This document shows positions 1-8,434 of a DNA stretch of 64,000 nucleotides, piece by piece. This DNA comes from Spirosoma validum (GTDB lineage Bacteria > Bacteroidota > Bacteroidia > Cytophagales > Spirosomataceae). Numbering within the stretch: the first letter of the stretch is position 1; every line of letters begins with the position of its first letter. The notes under the pieces were generated by a model that was not told the DNA's origin, ran no database searches, and saw nothing but the letters and a program-made list of their open reading frames with translations. The position numbers and the translations under genes were made by a program. Location: the NCBI RefSeq assembly GCF_014699035.1, contig NZ_JACXAA010000014.1, positions 1 to 64,000 of the forward strand, written 5' to 3'.

Positions 1-111
1 CTTGATGACCTTTGACAAAAGGTAGTCTACCGACGGAGGCACTCAAAAAGGAACGCGCACAAACATAGAATGACAAAGACGCTACCAAAGCAAAAGTTTA
101 AACGGGTTTTT

Positions 112-129
112 CGTCAGCATGACAAAAAA
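112..129. repeat. Fragment of palindromic repeat family A
   Basis: These 18 bases (cgtcagcatgacaaaaaa) match exactly the outer end of the right arm of the long palindromes at 2520-2604 and 14849-14964. No matching left arm is present here, so this is a half-site or decayed copy. It lies about 30 bases before the first gene. Confidence 0.55.
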
Positions 130-161
130 GAATCCAATCAACCAACTTAACTCAGACAAAA

Positions 162-611
162 ATGAACAAGCACTCCACAGGTTTTAACGTCAAAGCACCT
201 AGAACACTCGTCTCTTTTTTACTCCTGGTGGTACTGTTTATGAGTTACCAAACAGCTTCGGCGCAGCAAAAAGATATGATGGTACGTCTTTCAGAAATTG
301 AAATAGATCCCGTTTATCTGGACCAATACAAAGCCATTCTGAAAGAAGAATCGGCTGCATCCGTGAAGCTGGAGCCGGGCGTCGTTGCCATCTTTCCGAT
401 GTATCAAAAAGAAAGTCCCACGTCGGTACGGATTCTGGAAATGTATGCCAGCCGGGCCGCGTACGAGCAGCACTTGAAGACACCACACTTTCAAACGTAC
501 AAAACCACTACGCTTAACATGGTGAAATCGTTGAAACTAGTGGATATGGAAGCGCTGGATGCCGCCACGATGCCCGCAATTTTTAAGAAATTAACTGTCG
601 ATAAACGGTGA
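162..611 (+). CDS. Secreted antibiotic-biosynthesis-monooxygenase (ABM) domain protein
   Basis: This 149-residue protein has a signal peptide with probable cleavage after Ala34 (TASA/QQ). It is followed by one small ABM-type ferredoxin-like domain (about residues 38-130, with segments such as KLEPGVVAIFP and ILEMYASRAAYEQHL). Family members are small quinol monooxygenases or haem-degrading-like enzymes; the substrate here is unknown. The stop codon overlaps the GTG start of the next gene, so translation is probably coupled and this is gene 1 of an operon with a hydrolase and a carboxymuconolactone decarboxylase. A paralogue lies at 25929-26330 behind another AraC gene. Confidence 0.8.
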   Translation: MNKHSTGFNVKAPRTLVSFLLLVVLFMSYQTASAQQKDMMVRLSEIEIDPVYLDQYKAILKEESAASVKLEPGVVAIFPMYQKESPTSVRILEMYASRAAYEQHLKTPHFQTYKTTTLNMVKSLKLVDMEALDAATMPAIFKKLTVDKR

Positions 612-1720
612 ACAGTAACTATTTCCTAACAAACGGATCAAAACGTTACGTTGCTCTTGTAGCCATTACGGTCTCTATGCTCATGACGGCCTGTGCGTCA
701 ACGAAAGAACGTAACAGCACCGGGCCGTTCGTTATTCAGCAGCAGGGCAGTTTCATGGTTGGGGGAACAACCAGTTCCGAGCCTGGAAAATTTGACCTGA
801 CGAATGCATTAAAACCACAAGGGCAAACCTTTCACGGCGATCACGCCTACGCGTTTTACCAGATTCCGCCCAAAGCCCGCAAATACCCGCTGGTTTTCCT
901 GCATGGTGCCGCAGAGTCAAAAAAGACTTGGGAATCAACCCCGGATGGACGGGAGGGGTTTCAGACGATCTTCCTCCGACGGGGTTTTGGCGTTTATTTA
1001 CTGGATCAGCCAAGGCGGGGTGAAGCGGGGAAAAGTACAGTGACTGCAACGAGTACCCCCACGCCTGATGAACAGTTCTGGTTTACGCAGTTCAGGATTG
1101 GTAATTATCCCAATTATTTTGACGGTAGTCAGTTCCCGAAGGATACCGCTTCGCTGGAGCAGTTTTTCAGGCAAATGACGCCCAATACGGGGGCTTTTGA
1201 CGCGAACGTAGTATCCAATGCCTGTTCCCGATTATTTGATCGAATTGGCGAAGGTATCCTCATCACGCATTCGCAGGGAGGAGGTATAGGCTGGTTTACA
1301 GCGATAAAAAACCCAAACGTTAAGGCTGTCATCGCCTACGAACCATTCAGCAGTTTCGTTTTTCCCGCAGGGGAACTGCCAAACCCCATCCAATCGGCCA
1401 GCCTTTTTGGCGAACTGAAAGGCGTTGAGATACCGGTAGAAGATTTTAATAAACTCACCAAGATCCCAATCATCATTTATTACGGAGATAACATTGCCAA
1501 AGAGCCAACTACGGTATGGAATAAAGATCATTGGCGTGCCGGACTTGAGATGGCCAAAATCTGGGCGGCAACGATCAATAAACATGGCGGCAATGCTACG
1601 GTGGTTCACCTGCCGGAGATAGGCATCAAAGGCAATACTCATTTTCCTTTTTCCGACCTTAACAATCTCCAGATTGCTGATCTTATGGCCAAATTTCTGA
1701 AGGAGAAGAAGCTGGATTAA
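608..1720 (+). CDS. Alpha/beta hydrolase lipoprotein
   Basis: This 370-residue protein starts at GTG, overlapping the previous stop by 4 bases (GTGA). A lipobox LMTAC puts the acylated cysteine at residue 29, so it is probably membrane-anchored on the periplasmic side. The oxyanion-hole segment VFLHGAAES and the nucleophile elbow THSQGG (Ser222) mark an alpha/beta hydrolase, and a catalytic His is expected in the C-terminal segment with GNTHFPF. It is likely an esterase or ring-opening hydrolase acting with the neighbouring ABM and CMD proteins. Substrate unknown. Confidence 0.8.
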   Translation: MNSNYFLTNGSKRYVALVAITVSMLMTACASTKERNSTGPFVIQQQGSFMVGGTTSSEPGKFDLTNALKPQGQTFHGDHAYAFYQIPPKARKYPLVFLHGAAESKKTWESTPDGREGFQTIFLRRGFGVYLLDQPRRGEAGKSTVTATSTPTPDEQFWFTQFRIGNYPNYFDGSQFPKDTASLEQFFRQMTPNTGAFDANVVSNACSRLFDRIGEGILITHSQGGGIGWFTAIKNPNVKAVIAYEPFSSFVFPAGELPNPIQSASLFGELKGVEIPVEDFNKLTKIPIIIYYGDNIAKEPTTVWNKDHWRAGLEMAKIWAATINKHGGNATVVHLPEIGIKGNTHFPFSDLNNLQIADLMAKFLKEKKLD

Positions 1721-1774
1721 CCTGACCTTATTTCAACGTTTTCGATTGTACACTTTAACGCTTACAACCAACCT

Positions 1775-2500
1775 ATGCGTACCTTTTTCATACCTATGCT
1801 TGTCGGTTGGTTTGTCGGTTTTCACCAGCTCAACGCACAAAATCAGATGAATCAACAAACCACCTTGTCGCCAAAGCAGCAACGTATCGTCGTCATTTCA
1901 GCACTCACCGCCAAAGGTGATCTGCAAAAACTGCAACCAGCTTTGGTAACCGGTTTGGATGCAGGATTGACCGTCAATGAAATCAAGGAAGTGCTGGTGC
2001 ATCTGTACGCCTATTGTGGATTTCCCCGGAGTCTTCGTGGATTACAAACGTTTATGACCGTACTGGACGAGCGTAAGAAAAAGGGAATTAACGCCAAAAT
2101 GGGTAAGGAAGCCTCGCCCATTACCAGCAGTGAACCCAAATACGAGCGGGGCAAAAAAGTACTCGAACAACTAACTGGACAGCCAGAAACCGGACCTAAA
2201 CGGGGCTATGCTGCCTTCAGCCCTGAGATCGAAGTATTTCTGAAAGAACACCTGTTTGCGGATCTATTTGAGCGTGACGTACTCAGTTATGTCGACCGGG
2301 AACTGACGACCATTCCGGTACTGACTAGTATTGGAGGTGTGGAGCCAATGCTTCAATCCCATCTGGGAATCTGCCTTCACGTGGGTCTGACCGAGCCACA
2401 GTTGAGTCAAGCGATGTCGCTGATCGAGACGAATGTCGGCAAAGCGGAAGCCGAGGCCGGGCGAACGGTTTTGGCTCAAGTTACAGCGTCAAGGAGGTAA
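1775..2500 (+). CDS. Secreted carboxymuconolactone decarboxylase (CMD) family protein
   Basis: This 241-residue protein has an N-terminal signal peptide (about residues 1-21). Two CMD/AhpD-like helical units follow, one around residues 35-100 with HLYAYCGFPRSLRG and a second around 165-235. The first repeat has the E-x-x-x-H/Y-x-x-x-Y-x-G-x-P signature of gamma-carboxymuconolactone decarboxylases and lacks the CxxC pair of AhpD peroxidases. A signal peptide is common on Bacteroidota members. It follows the hydrolase by 54 bases and is probably in the same operon. The biological substrate is unproven. Confidence 0.8.
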   Translation: MRTFFIPMLVGWFVGFHQLNAQNQMNQQTTLSPKQQRIVVISALTAKGDLQKLQPALVTGLDAGLTVNEIKEVLVHLYAYCGFPRSLRGLQTFMTVLDERKKKGINAKMGKEASPITSSEPKYERGKKVLEQLTGQPETGPKRGYAAFSPEIEVFLKEHLFADLFERDVLSYVDRELTTIPVLTSIGGVEPMLQSHLGICLHVGLTEPQLSQAMSLIETNVGKAEAEAGRTVLAQVTASRR

Positions 2501-2519
2501 GGGAATTTTGTTTTATTGG

Positions 2520-2604
2520 TTTTGTCATGCTGACGCAGGAAGCATCTTCGGGTGAGAACTGTTTTGCTGTCAACGAAGATGCTTCCTGCGTCAGCATGAC
2601 AAAA
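2520..2604. repeat. Palindromic repeat family A, copy 1
   Basis: A perfect inverted repeat with 31-base arms (2520-2550 and 2574-2604) and a 23-base loop. The arm contains TCATGCTGACGCAGGAAGCA. The same arms with a different loop recur at 14858-14942. The element ends 12 bases before the start codon of the downstream AraC gene, so read-through RNA would carry a very stable hairpin in front of that gene. Confidence 0.9.
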
Positions 2605-2616
2605 AAACGTAACTGA

Positions 2617-3531
2617 ATGGAAAAATCTGAAACGTTAGAAGAGCTTTATAAACGGAAGTTTGATGGGGCGGCCTTCCGCTGGATGCCCGATAATCTTCGG
2701 AATGATATCGGGCATTTCAACATCTTTCGGTTAGAACCGCTGGTGGGCGATAAGGCAAAACCCGTTCCCTACAAACGGCGCGATTATTATAAAATCATGC
2801 TGGTTATCGGCAACAGCCAGGTTCATTACGCCGATAAAGTGGTTGCCGTACAAAAACAGGCACTGTCGTTTTCGAATCCACATATTCCGTATCGATGGGA
2901 ACATCTGGACCAGATTCGAAGTGGCTTTTACTGCATTTTTAATCAGCAGTTTTTCAGTCAGTATGGCAATTTGAATCAATATGAGGTTTTCCAGCCCAAC
3001 GGAAACCACCTGTTCGAGCTGACCGACGAGCAGGTAGCCCAGGTTACCCGTATCTACGAGCGGATGTTTGACGAGATCACTTCCGATTATATTCATAAGT
3101 ATGATATGCTGCGAAACCTCGTATTTGAATTGTTGCACTTTGCGCTGAAAATGCAGCCAACGTCAACATTCGATAAGCAGCCCATCAATGCCTCGCAACG
3201 GATTTCAGCCCTATTTTTAGAACTGCTGGAACGGCAGTTTCCGCTCGACGATACGCATCAGCAGGTGGCCTTTCGGTCAGCGTCCGATTTCGCTACCCAA
3301 TTGAACGTCCATGTTAACCACCTGAACCGGGCGGTGAAGGAAATAACCCAGAAAACCACCTCCCAACTTGTTGCCGAGCGCGTTTTGCAGGAGTCGAAAA
3401 TGTTGCTTAAACGTAGCACCTGGGGCGTATCGAATATTGCCTACGCCTTAGGTTTTACCGAAGTGACCCATTTCAATAACTTCTTCAAAAAACACACCCA
3501 GCTCAGCCCGTTGAAAGTCAGAAACGGTTGA
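2617..3531 (+). CDS. AraC family transcriptional regulator
   Basis: This 304-residue protein has an N-terminal cupin-like sensor region (about residues 1-170) and a C-terminal double helix-turn-helix of AraC/XylS type (about 205-300). The second HTH includes SNIAYALGFTEVTHFNNFFKKH. It resembles the regulator at 13628-14503 (shared YYKI/FYKI, VHYAD/FHYAD and VNHLN segments), so the two are paralogues. It sits between the ABM-hydrolase-CMD operon and another ABM gene and is probably their regulator. The effector is not predictable. Confidence 0.9.
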   Translation: MEKSETLEELYKRKFDGAAFRWMPDNLRNDIGHFNIFRLEPLVGDKAKPVPYKRRDYYKIMLVIGNSQVHYADKVVAVQKQALSFSNPHIPYRWEHLDQIRSGFYCIFNQQFFSQYGNLNQYEVFQPNGNHLFELTDEQVAQVTRIYERMFDEITSDYIHKYDMLRNLVFELLHFALKMQPTSTFDKQPINASQRISALFLELLERQFPLDDTHQQVAFRSASDFATQLNVHVNHLNRAVKEITQKTTSQLVAERVLQESKMLLKRSTWGVSNIAYALGFTEVTHFNNFFKKHTQLSPLKVRNG

Positions 3532-3532
3532 A

Positions 3533-3566
3533 TTTTGCAAAGTACGGTTTGGGATTTATAGTTTTG
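3533..3566 (+). promoter_or_regulatory. Bacteroidota-type promoter for the 3587 gene
   Basis: TTTTG at 3533-3537 is followed after 21 bases by TAGTTTTG (3559-3566). This matches the TTG (-33) and TAnnTTTG (-7) pattern of Bacteroidota housekeeping promoters. The start codon lies 20 bases downstream. Confidence 0.55.
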
Positions 3567-3586
3567 GACTAAAAGCAATTTATGCT

Positions 3587-4153
3587 ATGCCAGATAACAT
3601 TCCCATCGCTATCGACAGCGCCGTGACGACCATTATTATCCAGCGGCCTTATAAACAGCACATTCAGGCTTATGAAAGCTGGTTAAACGAAATGGTGCCG
3701 CTGGCGCAAGGCGCTGACGGGCATCGGGGCGTCAGTGTCATTAGGCCTCATGGGGGCAATCAAGCCTATACAATCGTGCTGCATTTCGATTCAGAAGTTC
3801 ATCTACGTAATTGGTTGGAATCCGACACACGTAAGAAAATGATCGAGGCAGTACGTCCTTTTCTTGATACAGACGAGAAAATCGAGGTAAAAACCGGGCT
3901 TGAATTTTGGTTCACTCCGCCAGAGAACAAGAAAATGGCACCCCCTTACAAGCAATTTTTCATTACGCTGTCGGCTATTTTTCCGCTATCGCTTCTTGTG
4001 CCCTGGCTACTCTCGCCCATTTTTTCAACAGTGGCTTTTTTGTCGTTTCCTTTGCTTAGAGCGTTTTTGACCAGCCTGATTATTGTCGGACTTATGACAT
4101 TTGTCATTATGCCACGCTACGTGCGACTTGTTGCTGCATGGCTCTATCGGTAA
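3587..4153 (+). CDS. ABM-domain protein with C-terminal membrane segments
   Basis: This 188-residue protein has no signal peptide. Residues about 10-105 form an ABM-like domain (IIQRPYKQHIQAYESWL, VLHFDSEVHLRNWLES). Residues about 118-180 hold two hydrophobic helices (LSAIFPLSLLVPWLL and LTSLIIVGLMTFVIM). This cytoplasmic ABM plus membrane-tail architecture is a recognised group annotated as antibiotic biosynthesis monooxygenase. It is transcribed from its own promoter just after the AraC gene and may belong to the same regulon. Confidence 0.8.
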   Translation: MPDNIPIAIDSAVTTIIIQRPYKQHIQAYESWLNEMVPLAQGADGHRGVSVIRPHGGNQAYTIVLHFDSEVHLRNWLESDTRKKMIEAVRPFLDTDEKIEVKTGLEFWFTPPENKKMAPPYKQFFITLSAIFPLSLLVPWLLSPIFSTVAFLSFPLLRAFLTSLIIVGLMTFVIMPRYVRLVAAWLYR

Positions 4154-4173
4154 ATTAAAACGAGGAGTTTATT

Positions 4174-4254
4174 ATGAGTAGTCAGGAAAAGCGGTGGCAA
4201 CAACCTTGGGCACTTTGGAGACGGATAAAGAGAGGCTGGTTTTTAATACGCTAA
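4174..4254 (+). CDS. Possible 26-residue Trp-rich peptide
   Basis: A short reading frame with ATG at 4174 and TAA at 4252-4254. An AGGAG-like sequence lies about 7 bases upstream, which is unusual in a window where Shine-Dalgarno motifs are nearly absent. The product is basic and contains four Trp (KRWQQPWALWRRIKRGWF). It could be a small peptide, the remnant of a longer gene, or chance. Conservation would have to decide. Confidence 0.25.
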   Translation: MSSQEKRWQQPWALWRRIKRGWFLIR

Positions 4255-4263
4255 ACTATTTTT

Positions 4264-4271
4264 TAGCTTTG
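4264..4271 (+). promoter_or_regulatory. -7 promoter element for the Crp/Fnr gene
   Basis: TAGCTTTG matches TAnnTTTG and ends 42 bases before the proposed TTG start of the Crp/Fnr gene. No clear -33 TTG is visible. Confidence 0.4.
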
Positions 4272-4313
4272 GAGAAGACTTTACAGATATTTTATACATC
4301 ACCTTCTTAATAA

Positions 4314-4892
4314 TTGACGCTACAGCCGCTTATCGACCACTTTGAGAGTTACCTTCCTTTCGATGAAGGAGAAAGGCAGCTACTGGAAGGGCGGGTTACG
4401 CAGCGCAAAATAAAACGCCGTCAAGCTATTCTGCAGGAAGGCTTCCCTTGTAAACATTATTCCTTTGTGATTGAAGGCTGCTTTCGAATGTTCGGCGTAG
4501 ACCCAAAAGGGACGGAACATACCATTCAGTTTGCGGCTGAAAATGAGTGGATTGCCGATATTGGCAGCTTTCATTCCGGCAAGCCGAGTAAATTATTTAT
4601 CGAAGCTATTGAGCCGTCCGTTGTCCTGCAAATCGAAAAAGAGGATTTGTATTTTCTTTATACGAACATTCCCAAACTCGACCGAATCTTCAAAGTCATC
4701 ATTGAAGACAAGTACGTTGAGTTACAAAACCGGGTTCTGCAAACGATCAGCTCTACCGCCCAGGAACGTTACGTTGCCTTTCTGGAACAATACCCAAATC
4801 TGGCACAACGCCTTCCCAATACCCAAATCGCTTCTTACCTGGGCATCACCCCCGAATTTTTAAGCAAGATCCGGAAAGACCTCGCTTCCTGA
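4314..4892 (+). CDS. Crp/Fnr family transcriptional regulator
   Basis: This 192-residue protein has an N-terminal cyclic-nucleotide-binding-like beta-barrel (about residues 20-115, QAILQEGFPCKHYSFVIEGC) and a C-terminal winged HTH (about 150-190, NTQIASYLGITPEFLSKIRK). The start chosen is TTG at 4314. It fits the family N-terminus (xxLxxHFESYLPFDEGE) and no in-frame ATG precedes the domain. The Arg/Ser residues of true cAMP receptors are not evident, so the ligand is unknown. It is convergent with the small gene at 4902. Confidence 0.85.
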   Translation: MTLQPLIDHFESYLPFDEGERQLLEGRVTQRKIKRRQAILQEGFPCKHYSFVIEGCFRMFGVDPKGTEHTIQFAAENEWIADIGSFHSGKPSKLFIEAIEPSVVLQIEKEDLYFLYTNIPKLDRIFKVIIEDKYVELQNRVLQTISSTAQERYVAFLEQYPNLAQRLPNTQIASYLGITPEFLSKIRKDLAS

Positions 4893-4901
4893 CAGCGGCC
4901 T

Positions 4902-5084
4902 TTAGTCCTGTCCGTTATCTCCAGATTGAGCGAGATCCTTTTGTCGTCTACGCGGGTTTTTGGCCTGTCCTACTACCTGCTTTTTTTTGTCTGCTGCAAT
5001 CCATTGACTAATCAAAGCAAAGTCTTCCTTCGTTAACTGTCTGCCTGACGTAGAGAAGTCTATATCTTTGGGTTCTTTTATCAT
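4902..5084 (-). CDS. 60-residue basic protein, possible partner of the GNAT-like gene
   Basis: A 60-residue protein beginning MIKEPKDIDFSTSGRQLTKE, with a short helical region and a Lys/Arg-rich C-terminus. It starts 9 bases after the stop of the GNAT-like gene, so the two are almost certainly cotranscribed. The N-terminal E-P-K-x-I/V-D-F-x-T-x-G-R-Q style resembles small conserved Bacteroidota proteins next to acetyltransferase-like genes; that comes from memory, not a search. A role as antitoxin or accessory subunit is inference. Confidence 0.6.
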   Translation of the reverse strand: MIKEPKDIDFSTSGRQLTKEDFALISQWIAADKKKQVVGQAKNPRRRQKDLAQSGDNGQD

Positions 5085-5093
5085 AGCAATAAG

Positions 5094-5618
5094 TTACGAA
5101 TTTTCCGGGAAATATTGATTGACAAGTATGTGAGCAGCAATGGTATCAATCGCCATTACATTACCAAACAATACGTGTGCTCCCAATGATTTCCGATAAT
5201 GCTCTTTCAGTTTGGTTTTGCTCTCAAACGAAACATAACCAGCATAGCCTTTGTCAAAAGAATGCTTACAGGCGAAAGCCACCAGGTTTCCAGGTACGCC
5301 TAAATAAAGTTTGTTAGCACCACGATTGAATTTGCTGCTCTCGATCAAGGCCATAAATATGTGATCACCTCTATCTTGAAGGCTTATGAGCCCTTGAGTA
5401 ATAGTCGTATTCTCTACGATAACAAGTTTATAAACGGTTTTGTCCGTCTGTTTAGCTTCATATTTCCAATCAAACAGCCATTCGGATTTCTTTATCCGTT
5501 TCAAATCGGATATTGTTAGCTCAAGAGCTTCTGTTCTGAAGCTGTCTCCTGAAATGGCATTTTCAATTGAACGAGTGAGTTTATCAATCTCAACACCAAC
5601 TATTTGTGGGTTTGTCAT
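5094..5618 (-). CDS. GNAT-like N-acetyltransferase fold protein
   Basis: This 174-residue protein has central strands VYKLVIVENTTITQGLISLQ, then a probable acyl-CoA-binding turn around LYLGVPGNLVAFACKHSFDK, and a C-terminal motif KLKEHYRKSLGAHVL typical of GNAT folds. The canonical Q/RxxGxG/A signature is not perfect, so the call rests on overall pattern. It is the first gene of a two-gene minus-strand unit with the 60-residue protein. It could be an acetyltransferase toxin or a house-cleaning enzyme; the sequence does not decide. Confidence 0.6.
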   Translation of the reverse strand: MTNPQIVGVEIDKLTRSIENAISGDSFRTEALELTISDLKRIKKSEWLFDWKYEAKQTDKTVYKLVIVENTTITQGLISLQDRGDHIFMALIESSKFNRGANKLYLGVPGNLVAFACKHSFDKGYAGYVSFESKTKLKEHYRKSLGAHVLFGNVMAIDTIAAHILVNQYFPENS

Positions 5619-5722
5619 TCGGTAAAATTAGCTTTTTAGTCGTTTATGCATCGATTGCATACAATCACTGGGCCATGCAGTTGATGAAATTCATTCGGGG
5701 TAAAATAAGTGAGCGCTTAACC

Positions 5723-5787
5723 CTTAAGCTAGTTTAAGCCTGTTTCTTAAACTAGTTTATTGGCTCGGTCTGGCAATGCGCCAGACC
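5723..5787. repeat. 39-bp direct repeat (left copy) plus adjoining hairpin
   Basis: Bases 5723-5761 contain two near-palindromic units, TTAAGCTAGTTTAAG and TTAAACTAGTTTATT, with a 23-base period. The whole 39 bases match 10031-10069 at 34 positions, in the same orientation. A hairpin with 8-bp stem follows at 5767-5787 (GGTCTGGC, loop, GCCAGACC) and ends in TTT. The two copies bracket the ergothioneine cassette. The rest of the 5619-5951 intergenic region shows nothing else I can support. Confidence 0.75.
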
Positions 5788-5951
5788 TTTGCCTTGTCAA
5801 ACCATAGCCTATCTTCAGTTATCGGACGGAGAAATCAGGTTAAGGCGACCATGAAAAAGACGTATCACCTGCTCTTTTTGTTGAACCTTCCGTAAGCCGT
5901 TCTAGCTTACTAAACTAACACTCTTGCTATTTGTGCCTGAACAAACACGTA

Positions 5952-7193
5952 ATGCAAACCAATAAACGCTCTATAGTTATCCTGATTCTGGGATTGTTGG
6001 CAGCTGTATGCCCTTTCTCCATTGATATGTACCTTCCCGGTTTTCCGTCCATTGCCAGAGATTTGCATACGACAGTCGACCAGGTTGCCTATTCGCTATC
6101 AAGCTTTTTTATTGGTGTCTGCATAGGCCAGTTGGTGTGCGGTCCTTTGCTGGATCGCTTTGGCCGGAAAACACCGTTGCTGATTGGACTGGGCCTATAT
6201 ATTCTGGCTTCCATTGGCTGTTCGCTTTCTCCATCCGTGGAAGCCTTGATTGGATTTCGATTTCTACAGGCGTTAGGCGCTTGTGTGGGTATGGTCGCGC
6301 CGAACGCGATGGTACGTGATTTATTCCCGCCAGAACAAAATGCAAAAGTCCTATCCCTGTTGGTGTTGATCTTAGGGGTTTCGCCCATTCTGGCCCCAAC
6401 GGTCGGCAGTTATCTGATTGCAACCAGTGGCTGGAGCATAGTCTTTACCGTATTGGCCGTTGCTGCCATCTTGTTGTCGATGGCTGTTATGCGGTGGTTG
6501 CCCGAAAGCAGAGGTGCTGATGCAGGCGTTTCGTTGAAACCAACTGCTATACTGCATGGCTATAAACAGGTTGTGAAAGAGTCTCAGTTTGCCACCTATG
6601 CCGGTGCTGGTGCACTAGCTTCGGCGAGTTTATTTGCTTACCTGGCGGGGTCGCCGTTTGTCTTTATGAAATTGTACGGCGTGAGCGAACAGCAATACGG
6701 ACTCATTTTTGCGATCATAGCCGCCGGACTCATTGGCAGCAGTCAGCTTAACAACTGGCTGTTACGTAGCTACACAAGTAGCCAACTCCTAACGGCCATG
6801 ATAGCCACTCAATTCCTGATCGGACTCGTCCTGTTGATGGGTACAGTAAGCGGGTTTCTCGGTTTATATAGTCTCGTCGGACTGCTGTTTTTATTCCTGA
6901 GTTGCCAGGGGTTTACGTTCCCGAACTCGGCGGCTCTGGCGATGGCTCCATTTTCTCAACGAGCCGGAAGCGCATCCGCTCTGCTGGGGGCTTTGCAAAT
7001 GGTCTGTGGATCTATCGCGTCCGCGCTAGTAGGATTGTTTTTCAATGGCACGGCTGTACCAATGGCTACGATCATGCTGATCTGCTGTATGCTGGGTCTG
7101 GCTGTCCTGTTAGTGGGTCATAAGCGAATGAACTATCAGGCAAAACGGGAAGTTGCCGCTCAGCAAAGCCTGGAAATCCTTGAGAAGTTTTAA
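5952..7193 (+). CDS. Bcr/CflA-type MFS transporter
   Basis: This protein has 413 residues from the ATG at 5952; an upstream in-frame TTG would add 7 residues and is less likely. Twelve hydrophobic segments are visible. The first carries the PFSIDMYLPGFPSIA signature of drug-efflux Bcr/CflA transporters, and the loop 2-3 motif LLDRFGRKTPLL is an MFS motif A variant. It lies 56 bases upstream of egtB on the same strand. By family it is an inner-membrane proton-driven exporter. Export or uptake of ergothioneine or a related thiol is suggested only by position. Confidence 0.85.
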   Translation: MQTNKRSIVILILGLLAAVCPFSIDMYLPGFPSIARDLHTTVDQVAYSLSSFFIGVCIGQLVCGPLLDRFGRKTPLLIGLGLYILASIGCSLSPSVEALIGFRFLQALGACVGMVAPNAMVRDLFPPEQNAKVLSLLVLILGVSPILAPTVGSYLIATSGWSIVFTVLAVAAILLSMAVMRWLPESRGADAGVSLKPTAILHGYKQVVKESQFATYAGAGALASASLFAYLAGSPFVFMKLYGVSEQQYGLIFAIIAAGLIGSSQLNNWLLRSYTSSQLLTAMIATQFLIGLVLLMGTVSGFLGLYSLVGLLFLFLSCQGFTFPNSAALAMAPFSQRAGSASALLGALQMVCGSIASALVGLFFNGTAVPMATIMLICCMLGLAVLLVGHKRMNYQAKREVAAQQSLEILEKF

Positions 7194-7249
7194 ACTACTT
7201 CTTAACACGTCCTGTTTTATTCTTCGAGGGTATAAAACCTTTTCCGTTT

Positions 7250-8413
7250 ATGAATTTACCAGAGCGCTATCGACAGGTGCGAGCGCGTAGTGAAGCTATT
7301 TGTCAGGGGTTACAAGCCGAAGATTTTGTTGTCCAGCCCGTAGTCGATGTTAGCCCACCGAAGTGGCATTTGGGGCATACAACCTGGTTTTTTGAAACGT
7401 TTGTGCTGTTACCGAACGTAGCAGGATACCAGCCCTTTAACGAGCAATACAATTATGTTTTCAATAGTTATTACGAAACTGTAGGCGCTCGCGTTGTGCG
7501 TACAGACCGGGGCAATCTGAGTCGACCTTCGGTGGCTGACGTCATGGCCTATCGAGCTTACGTCGATGACGCCATGGGTCGTTTCCTGGCTGACGAGAGT
7601 GGACTCAGTAGCTCCTTGAAAGCGCTGCTCGACTTAGGCTTTAACCATGAAGAACAGCATCAGGAGCTTCTGATTACAGACATCAAATACATTCTGGGAA
7701 ATAACCCACTACTGCCTGCCTATCAGACGGCTTACGCTAAACCATCGGTGCCCGTCATTGCCGAAGAACACTGGATTAACCAGCCGGAAGGCATTTACGA
7801 AATCGGTGCGACGGGCGGTGAATTCTGTTTCGACAATGAGTTGAATCGCCATAAGGTGTATTTGGCTCCGTATCAGATTCGACAGGAATTGGTCAGCAAT
7901 GGAGAGTATCTGGCGTTTATTGAGGCTGGTGGTTATTCGAACTTTCGCTACTGGCACGCCGAAGGTTGGGGTTGGGTGAAAACCAATCAAATCAAGGCTC
8001 CGCTGTACTGGCATCAGCTCGATGGTATCTGGTATCAGTACACCCCGGATGGACTGCAACCCTTACTTTTGGACCAGCCGGTTTGCCACGTCAGTTATTA
8101 CGAAGCCTGGGCCTATGCACAGTGGCGGGGTTTTCGGCTACCTACCGAAGCCGAATGGGAAACCACTCAGGATCAGCTGGACTGGGGCTCGCGCTGGGAA
8201 TGGACCGAAAGTGCTTATCTGCCTTATCCGGGCTTTACCAAAGCAGAAGGGGCCATTGGCGAATATAACGGTAAATTCATGGTTAGTCAGATGGTGCTAC
8301 GTGGCGCTTCGGAAGCCACTACACCCGGCCATAGTCGCCCGACGTACCGAAACTTTTTTCATCCCTCCCTCCGCTGGCAATTTATGGGTATCCGGCTGAC
8401 TCAATCATGTTAA
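7250..8413 (+). CDS. egtB: Ergothioneine biosynthesis protein EgtB (sulfoxide synthase)
   Basis: This 387-residue protein has an N-terminal DinB-like four-helix domain and a C-terminal FGE-sulfatase fold. Iron ligands are expected at His43 (HLGH) and His133/His137 (FNHEEQHQEL), the three-His facial triad of EgtB enzymes. The C-terminal fold shows YQIRQELVSNGEYLAFIEAG and RLPTEAEWE. EgtB joins trimethylhistidine to a thiol with O2. No egtA or egtC lies nearby, so cysteine rather than gamma-glutamylcysteine may be the donor. It is followed by egtD after 21 bases. Confidence 0.93.
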   Translation: MNLPERYRQVRARSEAICQGLQAEDFVVQPVVDVSPPKWHLGHTTWFFETFVLLPNVAGYQPFNEQYNYVFNSYYETVGARVVRTDRGNLSRPSVADVMAYRAYVDDAMGRFLADESGLSSSLKALLDLGFNHEEQHQELLITDIKYILGNNPLLPAYQTAYAKPSVPVIAEEHWINQPEGIYEIGATGGEFCFDNELNRHKVYLAPYQIRQELVSNGEYLAFIEAGGYSNFRYWHAEGWGWVKTNQIKAPLYWHQLDGIWYQYTPDGLQPLLLDQPVCHVSYYEAWAYAQWRGFRLPTEAEWETTQDQLDWGSRWEWTESAYLPYPGFTKAEGAIGEYNGKFMVSQMVLRGASEATTPGHSRPTYRNFFHPSLRWQFMGIRLTQSC

Positions 8414-8434
8414 TTACCATTTTTTAGTACCGTT

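Noticed and set aside
2..25. Seven-residue end of a possible upstream gene (frame ending FDKR-stop, similar to the VDKR end of the first ABM protein)
   Set aside because: Far too short to support a gene call or a paralogy claim.
5931..5951. Upstream TTG start of the MFS gene
   Set aside because: The ATG at 5952 directly precedes the first membrane segment and fits the family; the extra seven residues have no support.
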